Shown here piece by piece: positions 8,924-17,505 of a stretch of DNA of 64,000 bases (positions are counted from its first letter, which is position 1; every line of letters starts with the position of its first letter). Both the position numbers and the translations under genes were made by a program. Origin of the DNA: Lytechinus variegatus (lineage: Eukaryota; Echinodermata; Echinoidea; Temnopleuroida; Toxopneustidae); the NCBI RefSeq assembly GCF_018143015.1, contig NC_054753.1, forward strand, positions 30,975,292-31,039,291, written 5' to 3'. The notes under the pieces are model-generated. The model did no database searches. It was given only the letters and a program-made list of their open reading frames with translations, and was not told where the DNA came from.

Positions 8924-11354
8924 ACTGAAACCCAAAAAGTGTGCCCTGTTCCAAGAAAGGGTGGAGTTCTTGGGTAGAGAAGTGGATGCTACCGGCTTGC
9001 ATCTACCAGAAGAAAACATTCAAAGGGTGGCGAACTGGCCGACTCCTACTTCCACGAGGGAGGTAGAACAATTCTTGGGTTTGGCCAATTACCACAGAGT
9101 GTTCATGAAAGATTATGCACGGGTGGCTGGGCCATTATATGAGCTCACAGGTAAAAATGCTTTTTGCTGGACAGAGGCCCACCAGGAAGCATTTGAACAA
9201 ATCAAGGCTCTCTTGACCTCGGCCCCTGTGCTCACACTTCCAAACGCATATGATCCGTTCATCCTAGATACGGATGCTTCTAGCACAGCAATTGGGGCGG
9301 AGTTATTACAAGTCCAGAATGGTGAGGAGAAGGTTATAGCCTATGGCAGTTTATCACTTTCTCCTCAACAAAAGAATTACTGCGTCACTCGCCGCGAGCT
9401 ACTCGCGCTAGTGTTATTCTGCAGACAGTATAGACATTACCTTCTAGGGAGGCCATTTACTGTCAGAACGGATCATGGTAGTCTGACATGGCTGCTCAAC
9501 TTCAAAACGCCAACAGGACAGCTGTCTCGTTGGCTTGAAGAGTTAGGACAGTATGATATGCAAGTGGAACACCGGCCCGGTAAACGCCACTGCAATGCTG
9601 ATTCCCTTTCGCGCATTCCGGATACGGAGCCAATGTGCGAGGGGTTTGAGCTGGGTGTGGGACTACAGGATTTGCCGTGTGGCGGGTGTTCATATTGTAC
9701 CAAAAGACACAAAGAATGGGCACACTTCGTCGACTGCGTAGACGATGTCGTGCCATTAAGCCAAAGCCAACGGGTCTCAAGAGTGGCGGTCGAAGGTCAT
9801 TTCCCCGTAACACACATGGAAATATCGTTTAATACAACCAACTCATTTGAGATCCGAAGTATTTCAGTTGGCCCAGCTGAGGGGGCAGAGGAACTGCCTT
9901 CTGACAATTTAGTCAAGAAGGAACAAGAAAAAGACCAAGTCCTCGAGCCCCTCCGTGAGTGGTTAACAGACAAGAAAGAACTGGATGAAGGGACTCTGTT
10001 TCTCCTCCCACCAGAGGGAAAGTTTTTGTGGATGAACAGGGAACTCTTTTTTCTCAAGGAAGGAGTTGTCAGGATGAAGAAGGATGTAGGTGATGTTGTG
10101 GTGGTTCCGGAATCACTAAGGCATGACATCATCCGGCTAAATCATGACCCTCCTTCAGCAGGGCATGCTGGGGTCCATCGTACTCGGGCTAAGTTAAAGT
10201 CCAAATACTATTGGTACGGCATGTCGGAAGATATTCGCATCTACATCGCCAGATGTGCCACCTGTAACCAAAACAAGAAGGCAACGCGTCCTGGCAGGCA
10301 TCCCATGAAGAGTTTTCATGCGAGCGCCCCCATGGAACGTGTCCATCTCGATTTCATGGGTCCGTTACCAAAAACAGCACAGGGTAATGAGCACATCCTG
10401 GTTATGGTAGACCAATTTACCAAGTGGGTGGAATGCGTACCCCTGCCCTCTCAAACGGCAGAAATGACCGCTCACGCCGCGGTGAACAGTTTTTTCTGCC
10501 GATTTGGGTATCCATTTCAAATCTTCACGGACCAGGGCAGAAATTTTGAGAGTACACTTTTCAAGGACATGTGTCGTGTCCTTGATATCCACAAGTCAAA
10601 AACAACCGCTTTCCGCCCCCAAGCAAATTCTCAAGTGGAGAGAGCAAATAGGACCTTGATGGATGCAGTGCGGTGCTATGTCTCAAAGTCTCAAAGAGAC
10701 TGGGATCGGCATCTCCAGCAGATCGCAGGTGCTATCCGCTCCTCCGTAAATCGTACAACTGGATTTACCCCCAACAAGCTAATGTTGGGACGCGAGGTAA
10801 ATCTACCCTCTGATCTCGTATTCTCAGTTCCTCAACCTACACAAGAGCAGACTAAGGAGGAATATGTGGCCGAGTTGACTTGTGCGATGCGTAATGCTCA
10901 CATTTCAGCTAGGGCCACAATAAAATCCGCTCAACGGAAGATGAAACGAGACTACGATATCAAACAACATACGAGGGAATTCAAAGTAAATGATCGGGTG
11001 TACATTAGAGACACGGCCTGTGCCAAAGGGAAATCGCGTAAGTTGAACCCCCCTTGGAAAGGGCCGGCGATCATCGTGGAGAAGAGATCACCATATCTGT
11101 ACAGAGTGGCCTTCAGGAGAACAATAGCCACCTACAACCATGTCCGCCTGAAAAAGTGCACGGATCAAGGTAAGGCAATTGTTGAGGCTCCTGGCAAAGG
11201 TAAACTGTATTGTTTTTGCCGGAGGCCCGATGACGGCTCTCTGATGATATGTTGTGATAAATGCAATGAATGGTACCATGGAATATGCGTGGGTATCACA
11301 GAAACAGAAGGAATGGAGAACCAAAAGTGGTTCTGCCCCCCTTGCAGTACATAG
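8883..11354 (+). CDS. pol: Pol, second part: RT C-terminal end, RNase H, integrase, PHD finger; RT core deleted
   Basis: Open from 8883 (after a stop at 8880-8882) to 11,354, in the gag frame rather than the frame of the protease. It has no natural start; the GTG at 8961 is internal. It begins with the post-active-site RT segment (KLKLKPKKC, then VEFLG). RNase H follows with DTDAS (about 9277), RREL, RTDHGSL and NADSLSR. The integrase has an HHCC zinc module (about 10,140-10,290) and a DDE core (LDFMG, FTDQGRN, then E in QVERANR, with 35 residues between the second D and E). The last ~47 residues form a C4HC3 PHD finger (CFC, MICCDKC, WYHGIC, WFCPPC). Fingers and palm of RT, including the YxDD box, are absent, and the reading frame changes at the junction near 8886-8900. 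Integrase would bind LTR ends and the PHD finger may guide it to chromatin. Confidence 0.85.
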   Translation, partial: EGAVLGRFKDYKLKLKPKKCALFQERVEFLGREVDATGLHLPEENIQRVANWPTPTSTREVEQFLGLANYHRVFMKDYARVAGPLYELTGKNAFCWTEAHQEAFEQIKALLTSAPVLTLPNAYDPFILDTDASSTAIGAELLQVQNGEEKVIAYGSLSLSPQQKNYCVTRRELLALVLFCRQYRHYLLGRPFTVRTDHGSLTWLLNFKTPTGQLSRWLEELGQYDMQVEHRPGKRHCNADSLSRIPDTEPMCEGFELGVGLQDLPCGGCSYCTKRHKEWAHFVDCVDDVVPLSQSQRVSRVAVEGHFPVTHMEISFNTTNSFEIRSISVGPAEGAEELPSDNLVKKEQEKDQVLEPLREWLTDKKELDEGTLFLLPPEGKFLWMNRELFFLKEGVVRMKKDVGDVVVVPESLRHDIIRLNHDPPSAGHAGVHRTRAKLKSKYYWYGMSEDIRIYIARCATCNQNKKATRPGRHPMKSFHASAPMERVHLDFMGPLPKTAQGNEHILVMVDQFTKWVECVPLPSQTAEMTAHAAVNSFFCRFGYPFQIFTDQGRNFESTLFKDMCRVLDIHKSKTTAFRPQANSQVERANRTLMDAVRCYVSKSQRDWDRHLQQIAGAIRSSVNRTTGFTPNKLMLGREVNLPSDLVFSVPQPTQEQTKEEYVAELTCAMRNAHISARATIKSAQRKMKRDYDIKQHTREFKVNDRVYIRDTACAKGKSRKLNPPWKGPAIIVEKRSPYLYRVAFRRTIATYNHVRLKKCTDQGKAIVEAPGKGKLYCFCRRPDDGSLMICCDKCNEWYHGICVGITETEGMENQKWFCPPCST

Positions 11355-11425
11355 GGGGGAATAACATCTAAACCAATTATTATGCATCGCACATTGCGAT
11401 AAATGATCTAATAATCTTGTTCTTG

Positions 11426-11480
11426 TTTCTTCCTCCCCTCTTTCCCCCCATATGTGCATTATTCTTCTCTTCCCTTACAG
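11426..11480 (+). promoter_or_regulatory. Splice acceptor for the TatD gene
   Basis: A long pyrimidine tract (about 11,426-11,475) ends in CCCTTACAG, with the AG at 11,479-11,480 and the gene's ATG only 5 bases downstream. This is a strong 3' splice site. It suggests the downstream gene is expressed from a spliced subgenomic RNA in the way retroviral env genes are. Confidence 0.7.
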
Positions 11481-11485
11481 AGAAT

Positions 11486-12883
11486 ATGGACAGTGAAGCC
11501 TTACTGCCGCCGGGGGTGGAGGACGAAATAGAGGTAGAAATTGGTTCGGCCTCGGAGGTTGGTTCCCTAAGGGCTCCCTCTGAAGCCGAATCAACAGAAA
11601 TTAATGTAGAAGAGACAGGCGGATCGGCTCCAGTGGAGGCCCCCTGTGAGCCTGCCTCTGAGGCCGACCCGCCAAAATTGCAAATGGCGCCGCAGGCTTC
11701 GGGGACACTTTCCGAGCATCTGCCCCTCGCATCGCCAGGAGCAGATACTCAGAAGAGGAAGCTCTCCGAGGCCGAGCGCGCCCAAAAAAGATACAAACTA
11801 AATAAACGCAGGAAAGAACGTGGGAAGCGCGCCAAACAGGCAAAGAAACTCGCCCAAGGGCCGCTTTCCGGAACTGCTGCTGGACCCTCAACCAGTGGAG
11901 GCCTTACAGTTGGGGTTGGTCGTGGCCGTGGGCAGATGCCCACTTGGCTTAGACCACCCCAGCCTGTGGAGAGTTCCCCCACTGGGAGAGGGAGGGGAAT
12001 AACCCCACAAATGCTGGAACATGTTTTGGGGGAACGCCCTCGGCCACCACTGCAAGCCTTTGATTCCCATTATCATCCGGACCGTATTGACCTCAAACGA
12101 GCAAAAACACAACTTCAGGGAGAGCCCTGTCACCCAGTCAAGGTAGTCGGGGGAATATGGAATTTTTGCGACCCCGTGAGATATTCCGCCCCCGGCTTCC
12201 TCGACAGGGTATTCAGGGAACTTCCTGAAGGCTACGCAGTGGCTGTGGGCATTCATCCAAAACAGGCCTCTGGCCTGTCGCGCTATCATTTCGAGGCCCT
12301 GCGATTGGCTCTGGCTGACCCGCGAGTCAGGGGCATTTCGGAGGTGGGCCTGGATTGGAGCACTGACGACTCCGAGTGGGGGGCACAGGAGCAGCTCTTT
12401 GAGCGGCTCCTGGGGCTCTCCACCGGAAGAGTCCTCGTCCTCCATCTCCGGGGGGCCAATGGCTCGCGGGCCGGAAATGAGCCAATCCCGCGCTCAATCC
12501 ACAAGTTGGCACGCGACGCCATCCGTCGACGATGCCCGGCCACACAGAGAATCCATCTACACTGTTTCATGGGCTCGCCGGACATCGTCGATGAATGGAC
12601 GTCGACGTTTACATATGCTTATTTCGGGGTAACAGGCAGCGCATCTTACTACTGTGGAGCCGGTGCCAGTCTCAAGAAGCTTGGCATCCGCTCCATCCCA
12701 CAAAACCGTCTCCTCCTCGAGACAGACGCCCCCTACTTGCCCGTCCGCCCTCGCCAGGGTTGGCAAACGGAATCATTTATAGGCGATGTCGGGCAAGTGG
12801 TGGCGTCCATTCGAGGAGTTTCCCTCAGTCAAGTACTCGAGGAGACAACAATCAACGCCAGAGAGTTGTATTGCCTTAAATAA
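11486..12883 (+). CDS. TatD-family metal-dependent nuclease encoded by the retrotransposon
   Basis: 465 residues from the ATG at 11,486 (A at -3, G at +4; the upstream in-frame codons lie in the presumed intron). Residues 1-85 are acidic, about 90-125 strongly basic and probably a nuclear localisation signal, and 130-180 contain GRGRG-type segments. From about residue 190 the protein is a complete TatD-like TIM-barrel hydrolase: FDSHYHPDR (H195, H197), GIHPK, ISEVGLDW (E286), VLHLRG, HLHCFMGS and LLETDAPYL (D414). These are the metal ligands of TatD/TATDN nucleases, so activity is likely; the nearest human type by motif is probably TATDN2. Known TatD enzymes cut DNA, and TATDN2 has been linked to RNA. 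The gene lies after integrase, inside the LTRs, in the position of an env gene. Trimming of cDNA ends or removal of RNA or abortive cDNA are possible roles but only guesses. Confidence 0.88.
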   Translation: MDSEALLPPGVEDEIEVEIGSASEVGSLRAPSEAESTEINVEETGGSAPVEAPCEPASEADPPKLQMAPQASGTLSEHLPLASPGADTQKRKLSEAERAQKRYKLNKRRKERGKRAKQAKKLAQGPLSGTAAGPSTSGGLTVGVGRGRGQMPTWLRPPQPVESSPTGRGRGITPQMLEHVLGERPRPPLQAFDSHYHPDRIDLKRAKTQLQGEPCHPVKVVGGIWNFCDPVRYSAPGFLDRVFRELPEGYAVAVGIHPKQASGLSRYHFEALRLALADPRVRGISEVGLDWSTDDSEWGAQEQLFERLLGLSTGRVLVLHLRGANGSRAGNEPIPRSIHKLARDAIRRRCPATQRIHLHCFMGSPDIVDEWTSTFTYAYFGVTGSASYYCGAGASLKKLGIRSIPQNRLLLETDAPYLPVRPRQGWQTESFIGDVGQVVASIRGVSLSQVLEETTINARELYCLK

Positions 12884-13315
12884 ACAGGCAATGCTACTCT
12901 CTGGCACCTGTCTCCGCCTGCCATTTTATTTTTTTTGTGATAAATGATTTATGATCAATGATTGAATTTTGTTCTAATGAAATAATTGATGCCTATAATT
13001 GGCTACACTTATCAAATATTGTATTGTGTAAAATAGTTATGTATATATGTTATGCCTATGAAATAATTATATATATATATTTAAGTAAAACAGTTATGTA
13101 TATTTATGTGTTTATTTATTTTTTTTATTACATAGGGATACACAGAAGTTTAGGTTAGATAGTTCAAAGGCGGAGACAAGGTAAGGTTATTTTATTTAGT
13201 ACTTTGTATTTGATTTTGTATGTTACTAGGATATTTGTACTATTTGTATGTTACTATTTGTATGTTACTAGGATATTTGTACTATTTTGAAAATCTCCCA
13301 AAGGGGAACCGTGAA
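12884..13315 (+). other. 3' non-coding part of the retrotransposon
   Basis: AT-rich sequence without a supported gene. It includes short direct repeats around GTATGTTACTAGGATATTTG near 13,218-13,280. Confidence 0.6.
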
Positions 13316-13555
13316 AAAGAAAAGAACAACAAAAAAAAAAAAAAAAAGAGAAAGAAAAGAAAAAGAAGAAAGAAAGAAGAAAAGAACAACAAAAAAAAAA
13401 AAAAAAGAAGAGAAAAAGAAGAAAAGAAAAGAAAAGAAAAGAAGAGAAAAAGAAAATAATAGAAAAGAAAAAAAAAAAAAAAGAGAAAGAAAAAAAAGAG
13501 GATGACAAAAAGAAAAAAAAAAAAAAAAAAAGAGAAGCAAAGAAAAACGAAAATA
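13316..13555 (+). repeat. Purine-only low-complexity tract (AAAGA-type)
   Basis: About 240 bases composed almost only of A and G on the plus strand (AAGAAAAG, AAAAAAGAG). It lies between the TatD gene and the polypurine tract. All long open frames across it, on both strands, are low-complexity artefacts. It could form triplex or serve as extra priming sites. Confidence 0.9.
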
Positions 13556-13637
13556 AAAGTGAAAGTCATGTTTATGTTAAGTACTTCTGTTATTAGGCCA
13601 GGATTTAATATAAGTTTTTTGAGTTAGGCAATTTTTT

Positions 13638-13657
13638 TAGGGTGGGGGGAAGTATAG
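13638..13657 (+). other. Polypurine tract before the 3' LTR
   Basis: TAGGGTGGGGGGAAG is followed by TATAG and then the TGTC start of the 3' LTR. The G-rich purine run is in the position of the plus-strand primer. Confidence 0.7.
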
Positions 13658-13938
13658 TGTCAGGGCGTACTAATAACTTTAGCAGACGACAGCCAATCAC
13701 GTGACTGCTCACGTGACTTGTGGTCACATGACAAAACCAGCGGGAGGCACGTCGTACAGCGGTCTGATAGGCTACGTACTACGTACATGTACATATCGAC
13801 ACTGGACTTCACTTCACGACCGACGGCAGGCAAGGACGGACGTGTCACAAAAGGGCTCTTAAACATATCAGAGAATAAGGTAGGATCTTCTCCCGGGTTA
13901 TATATGTGTATGAATGTTAGTGTTTCGGCCCCTCCACA
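13658..13938 (+). repeat. 3' LTR (281 bp)
   Basis: A near-exact copy of the 5' LTR with one substitution and a 7-bp tandem duplication (TACGTAC repeated in GGCTACGTACTACGTACATG). It is followed by ATAG, the right copy of the target duplication. Confidence 0.95.
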
Positions 13939-14130
13939 ATAGCAGTCGACCAGGAATCAAGAAGTGCTGTGTGTTGTCGAGACGCATGAAGACGTGTAGG
14001 CCTATAGAGTCTAACAGTTAAAAAAAGTTCTGCTTATTTTGGTAAGTAAAGCTTTTTGTTCTTTTGCTTCACAATTGTAGAGTATGATAATTAAAAATAA
14101 AGGAAAATGTGAAGGAATAGGCCTAGAGGG

Positions 14131-15640
14131 GGACGGGACAACTCGGACCACGGGACATCTCGGACCGCGGGCCGAGTTGTCCCACCCAGTACGAGATTTT
14201 TTTTCCACAAGTTTGCGTCTATTTTTCCGTCATTTCGAAATTTCTTGTAAAGATTTTTTAGAGATATGGTCTGATGGTAATGTTCTTCACATTTTATTAC
14301 TTTTTTTTTCGCTGAAATAAAAAAAAAGTGTAATTTTAGGCGTTTTTCGACAGCTCGCGATTCCCATAGGCGAGCGTGTATTAACTGTGTCGGTGCTCGG
14401 CTCGGCCCCGCTCAATAACTGACTTGATTTTGTGATCATTTCTCCTCAAAGTACCACTTTTATCGCAGAAGATGGACTTTGTTGTATTCCATTACCTCCA
14501 TTTTCTCATCACAAGGATAAAATTTGGTGTATTTGCACGATTTTGATCAAGTTTTTCACCTTTTTCTCTCTGGTCGCAAGAAGCGAACAACCGATGAACG
14601 GTCCGCTGCTCTTCATCGTAATTCTCCGTAGCTCGGCCGCCTAAACTGGCGGGGTGGGATTTAGCCCGAATCCACAATGGAAGTGGGCGTGCAGTCAAAG
14701 AGCTGAGCTTGACTGAGTGAGAGAGAGAGTGAATTAGAGTTTGAAGCTTGGCAGTGTCGTATAGGCTCTGCCTTTTTTTTGTAAATATATATTTTTCAAT
14801 TTTTTCTATATTGATTTTCCCTGGTTTCGAGCTCTAAGATTGTAATGATATAATTATGCTTCAATTTCTTTGACTGAGTGTGACTGTGGTGTGGATGTTT
14901 GAGTTGCTCAAAAATAAGTTACGTGGCCGGGTGGGGGCTCGGGGCGATTTCACTCTTGCCCCCGAAATGCGAAAAAAATATATTCGGGATTTCGGGGTGT
15001 AGCTGTGTGGGCATGCCGGGCTGAGGCTAGCCATCAATAATTTTTTTTTTTTTGGAGAGGGGGGGCTTAATTTTTCACTTTAAATTGATCATTTTTAGGC
15101 CTTTTTTTCCATTTTATTTTTAATATTGAATTTCCGTGGTGTAGAGTTGAGTTTTAAGTTGCAATAATCAATATGCTTTAATTTCTTTGACTTTGAATGT
15201 GACTGTGGTGTGGATGTTTGAGTCGAACAAAAAATACTTTTACGTGGGTGGGGGCTCGGGGCGATTTCACTCCTGCCCCCTAAATGCGAAAAATATACGG
15301 GATGTAGCTGTGTGGGCATGCCGGGCTGAGGGTAGCCCTCAATAAAAAAATGTTGGGGTTTTTTTTTTTGGGGGGGGCTTAATTTTTCACTTTAAATTTA
15401 TTATTTTTAGGCCTATTTTTTGTACATTTTATTTTTCATATTGAGTTTCCCTGGTGTAGAGAGTTGAGTTTTAAGTTGCAATAATTAATATGCTTCAGTT
15501 TCTTTGATTTTGAGTGTGACTGTGGTGTGGATGTTTGAGCCGAACAAAAAATATGTGGATGGGGGCTCCGAGCATTTTCACTCCTGCCCCCGAAATGTGA
15601 AAATGTTCTAGGTGTATCTGTGTGGGCATGCCAATTTCAT
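14131..15640 (+). repeat. Left inverted arm with three ~310-bp subrepeats
   Basis: The outer ~750 bp match the right arm in inverse orientation almost without gaps, including an identical 70-codon open frame (14,432-14,644 here, 19,525-19,737 there on the minus strand). Then come three related units containing TGTGTGGGCATGCC (ending near 15,040, 15,345 and 15,640), GGTGTGGATGTTTGAG and GGGGCTCGGGGCGATTTCA. The shared open frame is explained by DNA identity of the arms, not by protein selection. Confidence 0.85.
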
Positions 15641-15699
15641 TTTTAATTTTTATATTGAGTTTCCTTTGTGTAGAGAGCAGAGTTTTGGATATAGGGTAA

Positions 15700-16040
15700 A
15701 AGGGACGACGATGTGAGGGATGGCGATGATAGCATACCGGCGATAACGAGGGGTGGGCCTTGATGAGAGGGACGAGGAGGTGAGAGATGGTGATGATAAG
15801 AGGGATGAGGATCTTTGATGACTCTTGATGAGGGGGGGGGTGATGAGAGGGACAAAGGGAAAGAGATGGAGATGAGGATGTGAGGGATGGCGATGATAAG
15901 GGGTGGGCCTTGATGATGAGAGGAAAGACTGAGGTGCATGAGGGATATAAATAAGAGAGATGATGACTCTTGATAAGAGGGGTGCATGAGATGGTGAGGA
16001 CGAGGATGTGAGGGGTGATTATGGGAGGAAATCGGGGGGG
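15700..16040. repeat. Degenerate GATGAG/GAGGGATG simple-repeat region
   Basis: Irregular repetition of GATGAGAGGGAC and TGAGGGATGGCGATGATA, probably an old minisatellite. The 157-codon minus-strand open frame (15,643-16,116) is Ser/Pro/His-rich because of this composition and is not considered a gene. Confidence 0.75.
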
Positions 16041-16714
16041 GGACGTGTCCCCCTACCAAAAATAGGGGGACACAATACCAAATGTCCACCCTACTATTTT
16101 TCTTCATGGAGAACAAAATAATGAATCATTCACAATTGAAATGATACATGTGTTTAGGACTAAATGACCTTTTATTATTGAAAACCCCCTCTTTTTTCTT
16201 GTCAATTGTTTTGGGGTTAAAAATTACCCTACATTTGGGCGATAACCTTTTTTTAAATGTTTGTCAAATTTTGCAGCCTGTGGTCCCCTCTACCTTTGCG
16301 GACAGTTTTGCGCCCAAGGGGATGATGATAGGGACGAGGATGATGGGGAGGGATGGGGATAAGGTGAATAGCCGGCAGAGATAGATTTAAGAAGAAAAAT
16401 CCGTCCCACGAATGCCGCCATGTAGATTCCGTCCCACATAACCCAAAAATATGGCTTGATTTTTGTTCAAAATCATGTCATGTGATGAAAAATCATATTA
16501 GGCCCTACAAGTATTTTGGTTACATTGAAAGAAAATAGGGGTAATCCTTTTTTCCAATTATAAATAAATTAAATTCTTCATTCAATAAAAATGACGAATT
16601 TATGATTTTAAATTTAATTTCTTTTACATAGCATGTGGTTTTTCTTTTTGATTAAATTCATTTTATTGCTTTATTTTTCATCACTGTGCATGTCATGATT
16701 TTTGTCTCACCTGG

Positions 16715-17090
16715 ATGGCAGAGTGAGACTATAGGCGCCGCTTTTCCGACGGCAGCATCAACATCAAATCTTAATGCTATAACCGAAGGTTATTAAATGA
16801 CAGCATAACTTATATCACTGAACATCCTGCAGCGAGGGTTCCAGGTCACATTATCAAGGTCAAGGGTCATGTAAGGTCAATGAACTTTGGCCACATTGGG
16901 GGTATTTGTTGAATTACCATCATATCTCTTTAAGTGTATTGGTATATTTCATAAGACATGGAAATAAGAGTAACCCAGTATCACTGAACATCTTGTGCGA
17001 GTTGTATATAGTAGTTTTCAAAGTCAGCACTACTGTTATATTGAATCACGTGATGCAGGTGAGACCGCCAGAGGCATTCCACTTGTTTTA
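16715..17090. repeat. Dispersed repeat, AAGGTCAAGGGTCATG/GAACTTTGGCC family, single unit
   Basis: Starts near a TCTCACCTGGATGGCAGAGT segment, contains ATCACTGAACATC, AAGGTCAAGGGTCATG and GAACTTTGGCCACATTGGGGG, and ends GTGAGACCGCCAGAGGCATT. The same family forms the tandem array at 42,815-43,965, and a degraded copy lies at 31,650-31,935. Its TCTCACC/GGTGAGAC ends suggest short terminal inverted repeats. Confidence 0.7.
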
Positions 17091-17137
17091 TTGTAGAGAC
17101 TATACTCTTTCTCGAGAAAAAGAAATAAATAAATCAT

Positions 17138-17505
17138 TTAAAGGGATGCTCCGGGATGAAAATATTTATATATGAATAATATAGACATAGCAACATTCAC
17201 ATATCAAAGTGCTTATTTCATAAAAATCTGATAACAAATAGCGGGGTTATTGAATTCAACTTTAAAAAATTAATCTAATTTCACATAATAAAATACAAAG
17301 AACAAGTGAGGATATGACATCATGTATGAGGTTGCTGATTAAATATCCATGAAGAAACGCCAGACCTGTTTCACCAGAAAAATACAAATCATTCTTTAAA
17401 ATGCAGCGATGATATTGTTTTTCCTTATCCGATTTTGATCAAATTTTTATTGTTTCTTTGCTCAAATCATATCATTATCAGCCTCGGGTTCCCCATTGTC
17501 ACTTA
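17138..17505. repeat. TTAA-flanked inverted-repeat element, family 2
   Basis: The left end is TTAAAGGGATGCTCCGGGAT and the right end is near CAGCCTCGGGTTCCCCATTG. The internal CCGATTTTGATCAAATTTT is shared with the better-preserved copy at 39,538-40,132. Its right border is worn. Confidence 0.55.

Larger units (their letters stand above)
4021..13938 (+). mobile_element. Gypsy-type LTR retrotransposon carrying a TatD nuclease gene
   Basis: The element is about 9.9 kb. Order: 5' LTR, tRNA-Ser primer site, 1.5-kb leader, gag with N-terminal helix-hairpin-helix, -1 frameshift signal, protease, RNase H, integrase with a C-terminal PHD finger, a splice acceptor, a TatD-family nuclease gene, a purine-rich stretch, polypurine tract, 3' LTR. 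ATAG flanks both ends (4017-4020 and 13,939-13,942) as a 4-bp target duplication. The order protease-RT/RNase H-integrase places it in the gypsy/Metaviridae group, and the primer site and zinc knuckle fit Mag-like lineages. The reverse transcriptase core is deleted, so this copy is not autonomous. An alternative LTR definition (TATAGTG...CACAATA, 3-5 bp longer at each end) leaves no exact target duplication. Confidence 0.95.

Noticed and set aside
11417-11485. Upstream ATG at 11,417 as start of the TatD protein
   Set aside because: The 23 extra codons are the pyrimidine tract of the splice acceptor; the ATG at 11,486 immediately after the AG is a better start.
13220-13569. Several Lys/Glu- or Phe-rich frames on both strands
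   Set aside because: Artefacts of the purine-only tract in the retrotransposon.
14432-14644. Identical 70-codon open frames in both arms of the fold-back element (also 19,525-19,737, minus)
   Set aside because: The arms are near-identical DNA, so the frame is copied with them; no known motif and no sign of codon-specific conservation.
14751-14780. U4 snRNA-like 5' end (GCAGTGTCGTATAGGC)
   Set aside because: Only about ten bases agree with U4, no stem-loops or Sm site in order, and it lies inside a repeated transposon arm.
15643-16116. 157-codon minus-strand open frame
   Set aside because: Ser/Pro/His-rich product of a degenerate GATGAG repeat.
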